The notes under the pieces are model-generated. The model saw only the letters and a list, made by a program, of their open reading frames with translations, was not told the DNA's origin and ran no database searches. DNA of 36,542 nt from contig JAILIB010000157.1 of NCBI GenBank assembly GCA_024695505.1, forward strand, positions 1-36,542, written 5' to 3'. The first letter of the stretch is position 1. Each line of letters opens with the position of its first letter. Source of the stretch: Saccharofermentans sp. (GTDB lineage: Bacteria; Bacillota; Clostridia; Saccharofermentanales; Saccharofermentanaceae). Shown here one piece after another: positions 33,204-36,542 of this stretch. The position numbers and the translations under genes are program-made.

Positions 33204-34985
33204 ATGAAGATAAAGCGTTTATTGGCTTTTTCACTCAGTATGGTGATGATGGTCAGTACCGTTCCTGCATTGGTATTTGCCGATGAAACTGATTCTGAGA
33301 CAACAGAAACAAGTATAGTTGAGACATCTGAACCTAAGGAAATGAAGGAAATCGAAAAGAAGAAACCTTCAGAGACTGAGGCAGACAAGTCTGAAGAAAA
33401 AAAGCCTGCCGAGACAAAAGAAACCGATCCTTCACAGACTGAAACAACAGAATCGGCTGAATCAACAATGGAAGAAACTTCAGAGCCTGCAGAAACAGAA
33501 CCTGTTCAGACTTCAAAATCGGATGCTGAGGTCCCTGCAACGATAGATGTTCCTGAAGAAGGCAGAAAAGAAGAAAGTCATGCAGTTCCACCGAAAAATG
33601 AGCAAGAGTCAGCTACCGAGATTACTTCTGCAGCAATTCGGCTTGACGCACCTGTGAAAGGTGCAAAGCCTGATTACACTGCAGCTTTTTTGAAGCGTGA
33701 TCCATACTATTCTTCAGATTATAGTTCAGGACCATTCCGTAATGATATCCGTTGGAAGGATATTACATCGGATGTATATATTTACCCGGACAGTGATGTG
33801 TTCCAGGTTGAGCACAAGTATCGTGTCGAAGTGTTAGTGACTGCGAAAGAGGGATATAAATTCACCGGAAATACAAAAGCTACATTGAATGGATACTCCG
33901 CAAGCGCGTCGGTTACTGCAAGTGGCAAACTTTATGTATCTTATGATTTCGAGCTTGTATTGACTGAAATTACTTCTTTGGAGATTAAACTTGACGCACC
34001 GGTGAAAGGTGCAAAGCCGGATTATACTGCTATTTTTCCGAAGAGTGCACAATACTATGCTAAAGAATACGATGAACTTCCCAGTCGAAATAATATTCGT
34101 TGGCATGATAAAACAAACAATACCGATCTTGATCCGGATAGTTCTGTGTTTGAGGTAGGACACGAATATACGGTTTATATACGCCTGTTTGCGAAAGATG
34201 GGTATATATTCACTAATAATACAAAAGGCACACTGAATGGAAATAAAGTAACCGTGGATGCTTTTGGTCCTGTGATTATCAGCGTTTATTATACCTTCGA
34301 AAAAGTACTCGATGAGATTCCATCAGTTTCTGTAACTTTTGATGCGCCTGTTGCATGCGCAAAGCCGGATTACACTGCTGTGCTTCCTTCCGGTGCAAAC
34401 TATTATGTACAAACGCAATCCACGAATAAATATGTGCGTAATGGAATTAAATGGATTGATATCAGCACATCCACCGATCTTGATCCGGATAGTGCTGTGT
34501 TTACATATGGACACTTGTATGAAGTTGTTTTCTATCTGTCGGCAAAGGGTGATAATTTCTTTTCAGGCAATACAATAGCAATAATAAACGGGCAGAATGC
34601 AACAGCAAATTGTTATATGGGTTATCTTGAAGTCTGTTACACATTCCAGACATCAACCAGCTTAAACACGCTTAAAGTTACTCCTAAGACTGCAAAGGTC
34701 AAATACAAGAAACTTAAGAAAAAGAAGCAGACGGTAGTACGCACCAAAGTTATGAATGTCAGCAACGCTCAGGGCAATGTTATATATAAGCTTACAGGCG
34801 TAAAGCGCGGCAAGTCAAAGAAGTACAAGAAGTATTTCAAGATAAATGCCACGACGGGTAATGTGACCATTAAGAAAAAACTCAAGAAGGGAACCTATAA
34901 GGTCACATGCGTTGTTACTGCAGCAGGTGATACCACCTATTTAAAGGGAACAAAGACGGTAACATTCAAGATTAAGGTCAAGTAA
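33204..34985 (+). CDS. Secreted surface protein with three tandem ~115-residue repeats
   Basis: The family is not recognised. A 593-residue exported protein. Residues 1-27 are a signal peptide (KIKRLLAFSLSMVMMVST, then LVFADE). Residues 28-135 are a Glu/Thr/Pro/Lys-rich linker. Three repeats start at about 141, 256 and 371, each opening with a version of LDAPVKGAKPDYTA, then R-x-x-I-x-W, DPDSxVF and a late G-N-T motif. Repeats 1 and 2 are nearly identical in their opening DNA, and repeat 3 has diverged. Residues 490-593 form a Lys-rich Ig/cadherin-like end (VTIKKKLKKGTYKVTCVV, ending KIKVK). No sortase signal or membrane anchor is seen, and the basic end could hold it to the wall. AAGGGAGG precedes the ATG. 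It is more AT-rich than the genes before the tRNAs. Confidence 0.8.
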   Translation: MKIKRLLAFSLSMVMMVSTVPALVFADETDSETTETSIVETSEPKEMKEIEKKKPSETEADKSEEKKPAETKETDPSQTETTESAESTMEETSEPAETEPVQTSKSDAEVPATIDVPEEGRKEESHAVPPKNEQESATEITSAAIRLDAPVKGAKPDYTAAFLKRDPYYSSDYSSGPFRNDIRWKDITSDVYIYPDSDVFQVEHKYRVEVLVTAKEGYKFTGNTKATLNGYSASASVTASGKLYVSYDFELVLTEITSLEIKLDAPVKGAKPDYTAIFPKSAQYYAKEYDELPSRNNIRWHDKTNNTDLDPDSSVFEVGHEYTVYIRLFAKDGYIFTNNTKGTLNGNKVTVDAFGPVIISVYYTFEKVLDEIPSVSVTFDAPVACAKPDYTAVLPSGANYYVQTQSTNKYVRNGIKWIDISTSTDLDPDSAVFTYGHLYEVVFYLSAKGDNFFSGNTIAIINGQNATANCYMGYLEVCYTFQTSTSLNTLKVTPKTAKVKYKKLKKKKQTVVRTKVMNVSNAQGNVIYKLTGVKRGKSKKYKKYFKINATTGNVTIKKKLKKGTYKVTCVVTAAGDTTYLKGTKTVTFKIKVK

Positions 34986-35011
34986 GATTTCAATTTGTCC
35001 ACTAATCACAG

Positions 35012-35045
35012 AGGGTTTGCCAGAAATGGCAGACTCTTTTGTTTT
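35012..35045 (+). terminator. Terminator after the repeat protein, near-copy of the tRNA-Tyr terminator
   Basis: AGGGTTTGCCA and TGGCAGACTCT form an 11-bp stem with two G-U pairs and a GAAA loop, followed by TTTGTTTTG. The 56 bases from 35012 match those from 32873 at roughly 80 percent by eye. Confidence 0.75.
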
Positions 35046-35189
35046 GCCTGGGAAAGCCTTTGTTTTAGTGGTTCTTACGGATTTTTTGCCTGAAAGCCTT
35101 ATCCAAAACAAACCTACGAAAACCTACAAATGTCCAATATTGATAGGTTTATATTTGGGTTTAAGCTTTGAACTGTTATTCTTCAAAAG

Positions 35190-35203
35190 TGTAGAATTCT
35201 ACA
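35190..35203. promoter_or_regulatory. Palindromic operator copy 1
   Basis: A perfect 14-bp palindrome, TGTAGAATTCTACA, inside a 21-base block (35185-35205) repeated exactly at 35248-35268. This copy ends just upstream of the -35 element of the ATPase promoter. Confidence 0.75.
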
Positions 35204-35209
35204 GATTTA

Positions 35210-35238
35210 TTGAATTAAACGAAAAATCGCAGTACAAT
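35210..35238 (+). promoter_or_regulatory. Promoter of the AAA ATPase gene, between two operators
   Basis: TTGAAT (35210-35215) and TACAAT (35233-35238) with a 17-base spacer. The start site would be near 35245, leaving copy 2 of the palindrome at about +9 to +22. Confidence 0.72.
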
Positions 35239-35252
35239 CTATTCGTAAAAAG

Positions 35253-35266
35253 TGTAGAATTCTACA
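35253..35266. promoter_or_regulatory. Palindromic operator copy 2
   Basis: An identical TGTAGAATTCTACA palindrome, downstream of the -10 and just before the ribosome site of the ATPase gene. The centres of the two copies are 63 bases apart, about six turns of B-DNA. A bound dimer here would block transcription, and a tetramer could loop the promoter. Confidence 0.75.
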
Positions 35267-35281
35267 GAATTGAGGAATAAC

Positions 35282-36542
35282 ATGATCAACAGAGACAAAT
35301 ATTTAAAGCAGCTTATAGAATCACGTGAAAATGGTTTCCCTAAGGTAATAACCGGTATCAGAAGATGCGGAAAGTCCTTTTTGCTGAAGGAGATATATAA
35401 GAAATACCTCATTTCTCAGGGAGTAAGTGAGAATAATATCATCATTCTTGAACTGGATGACGATAAAAATGTCAGGTACCGCGATCCTGTCTATTTAGGC
35501 GAACACATTAGAAATCTATGCATTGGTCAGGACATGTACTTTATTTTCCTGGACGAAATACAAAAGGTCTATCCTATAGTGAATCCGAATCTGACTGACG
35601 GAAAGCATGTCCCTGCGAAGAAAACTGACGATGATACAGTAACTTTTGTTGAAGTGGTTTTGGGGCTGTCCCGAGAGAAGAATATTGATCTTTATGTGAC
35701 CGGCTCAAATTCAAAGATGCTGTCTTCCGATATAGTCACGGAATTCAGAGACAAAGCTACAAACATCCATCTTTCACCATTATCTTTCGAAGAATACTAT
35801 AACTACAGAGGCGGATATGAGGCGGAAGCAATTTATGAATATATGCAATTCGGAGGTATGCCTTTGGCTGTTTTAAAAGGTTCTGAAGACAAGAAAGAAT
35901 ATCTTAAAAGACTTTTTGAAACAACATATTTTGCAGATATCATCGAGCATAATCATCTTCGGCGCAGTGATGCGTTAGACGAATTGTGCAATGTTTTAAG
36001 TATGTATACGGGAGAACTACTAAATTCCGAAAAGATATCCAATACATATAAATCCAGAAGTCAGGCTGATTTAAATAAATACACGATCGAAAGTTATATC
36101 AGTTACTTTAAGGATGCTTTTATCCTATCAGAAGCAAGAAGATACGACATAAAAGGCAAAAAAGAGATTGGTGCGCTTAGAAAGTATTATTTCACTGACA
36201 CCGGCTTAAGAAATGCCAGGCTTGATTTTGCGTTCCCTGATGAGGGACAGATGCTGGAAAACATTGTGTTCAATGAACTGTGCTATAACGGCTATTCTGT
36301 AAGTGTTGGAGTTTTTGATTCTATTGAAAAGAACAAGAACGGACAGTCTGTCAGAAAAACAAACGAAGTCGATTTCCGCGCAATAAAGGGAAACAGAGCC
36401 TACTATATTCAAATCGCAGAAAACATATCGGATGAAAGTACACGGGCAAGAGAGATAAAACCGTTCAAATTGCTTAAAGATCCGGTACAGAAGGTGTTGG
36501 TGATCAACAGGCCTGTCAAGGAAACCCGTGATGAGAACGGGT
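35282..36542 (+). CDS. AAA_14/DUF4143 ATPase, 3' end cut by the window
   Basis: Open from the ATG at 35282 to the right edge (420 codons). The P-loop is TGIRRCGKSFLLKE (residues 24-37) and Walker B is YFIFLDEIQKV. A sensor strand follows (DLYVTGSNSKML). Next comes the DUF4143 region, with the signature LSFEEYYNYRG and YMQFGGMPLAVL. The C-terminal part has NEVDFRAI and AYYIQIAEN. It resembles the nuclease-like fold common at the end of this family (E-V-D-F, then a strand ending in a polar residue). The proteins are frequent in gut anaerobes and are often mobile, but their function is not established; no toxin or antitoxin partner is visible here. The ribosome site GAGGA lies six bases upstream. 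The promoter is bracketed by paired palindromes, so tight control is likely. Confidence 0.9.
   Translation, partial: MINRDKYLKQLIESRENGFPKVITGIRRCGKSFLLKEIYKKYLISQGVSENNIIILELDDDKNVRYRDPVYLGEHIRNLCIGQDMYFIFLDEIQKVYPIVNPNLTDGKHVPAKKTDDDTVTFVEVVLGLSREKNIDLYVTGSNSKMLSSDIVTEFRDKATNIHLSPLSFEEYYNYRGGYEAEAIYEYMQFGGMPLAVLKGSEDKKEYLKRLFETTYFADIIEHNHLRRSDALDELCNVLSMYTGELLNSEKISNTYKSRSQADLNKYTIESYISYFKDAFILSEARRYDIKGKKEIGALRKYYFTDTGLRNARLDFAFPDEGQMLENIVFNELCYNGYSVSVGVFDSIEKNKNGQSVRKTNEVDFRAIKGNRAYYIQIAENISDESTRAREIKPFKLLKDPVQKVLVINRPVKETRDENG

Noticed and set aside
35017..35280. An 87-residue open frame before the AAA ATPase
   Set aside because: It runs through a terminator, a promoter and both palindromes, and starts inside the hairpin. 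The composition is not protein-like.
32785..36542. An integrated element at the tRNA-Tyr 3' end
   Set aside because: No second copy of the tRNA 3' end is found to the right within the window, and no integrase lies next to the tRNA. Only the terminator-like block is repeated, so this is kept as a hypothesis in the findings and not annotated.

Overview
The window looks like chromosome from a low-to-mid GC Gram-positive anaerobe of the class Clostridia, probably a gut or rumen lineage. The signs are AddAB instead of RecBCD, a ClpE-type unfoldase, FloT-type flotillin, consensus sigma-A promoters (TTGACA-17-TAtAAT type), strong AGGAGG ribosome sites, BspA-type leucine-rich surface proteins and an AAA_14/DUF4143 ATPase. 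No species can be named from the sequence alone. Most of the window is dense and chromosomal. The last ~3.7 kb, after tRNA-Tyr, looks more AT-rich and accessory.

Layout. (1) 1-1191, minus strand: a flotillin cut by the left edge. (2) 1361-3898: a metal-efflux operon with a consensus promoter and a palindromic operator, an ArsR/SmtB-type repressor, a stand-alone HMA metal-binding protein and a P1B ATPase. (3) 3998-11412: addB-addA, overlapping by one base, for double-strand-break processing. (4) 11409-12478, minus strand: tadA and a YfcE-type phosphodiesterase, overlapping by four bases and convergent with addA. (5) 12636-18487: two tandem secreted paralogues, each with a transglutaminase-like core, BspA leucine-rich repeats and a very basic C-terminal tail. 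(6) 18623-24075: uvrA followed by a zinc-finger Clp ATPase (ClpE-like), then a bidirectional terminator. (7) 24143-26125, minus strand: a long disordered single-pass membrane protein with a Thr-rich stalk. (8) 26264-26547: promoter, tRNA-Leu(TAA), initiator tRNA-fMet and terminator. (9) 26609-30330: a two-gene membrane unit. Its first gene appears to fuse two CACHE-like extracellular sensor domains to a complete MFS-like 12-helix region and a Pro/Gln/Tyr-rich tail. Its second is a single-pass protein with a possible degenerate sigma region 2-like domain. (10) 30332-31321, minus strand: a Xer-type tyrosine recombinase. (11) 31397-32581: asd with its own promoter. (12) 32619-32906: a tRNA pair (CAT anticodon, then Tyr) whose promoter lies inside the hairpin behind asd. 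(13) 33204-34985: a secreted protein with three tandem repeats, followed by a near-copy of the tRNA-Tyr terminator. (14) 35190-36542: an AAA_14/DUF4143 ATPase cut by the right edge, with its promoter bracketed by two identical perfect palindromes.

The strongest candidates for undescribed biology are the sensor-MFS fusion with its partner gene (26609-30330) and the paired-palindrome control region of the terminal ATPase (35190-35266). Next are the tandem transglutaminase/LRR surface proteins, which share a signal-peptide style with the repeat protein at 33204.
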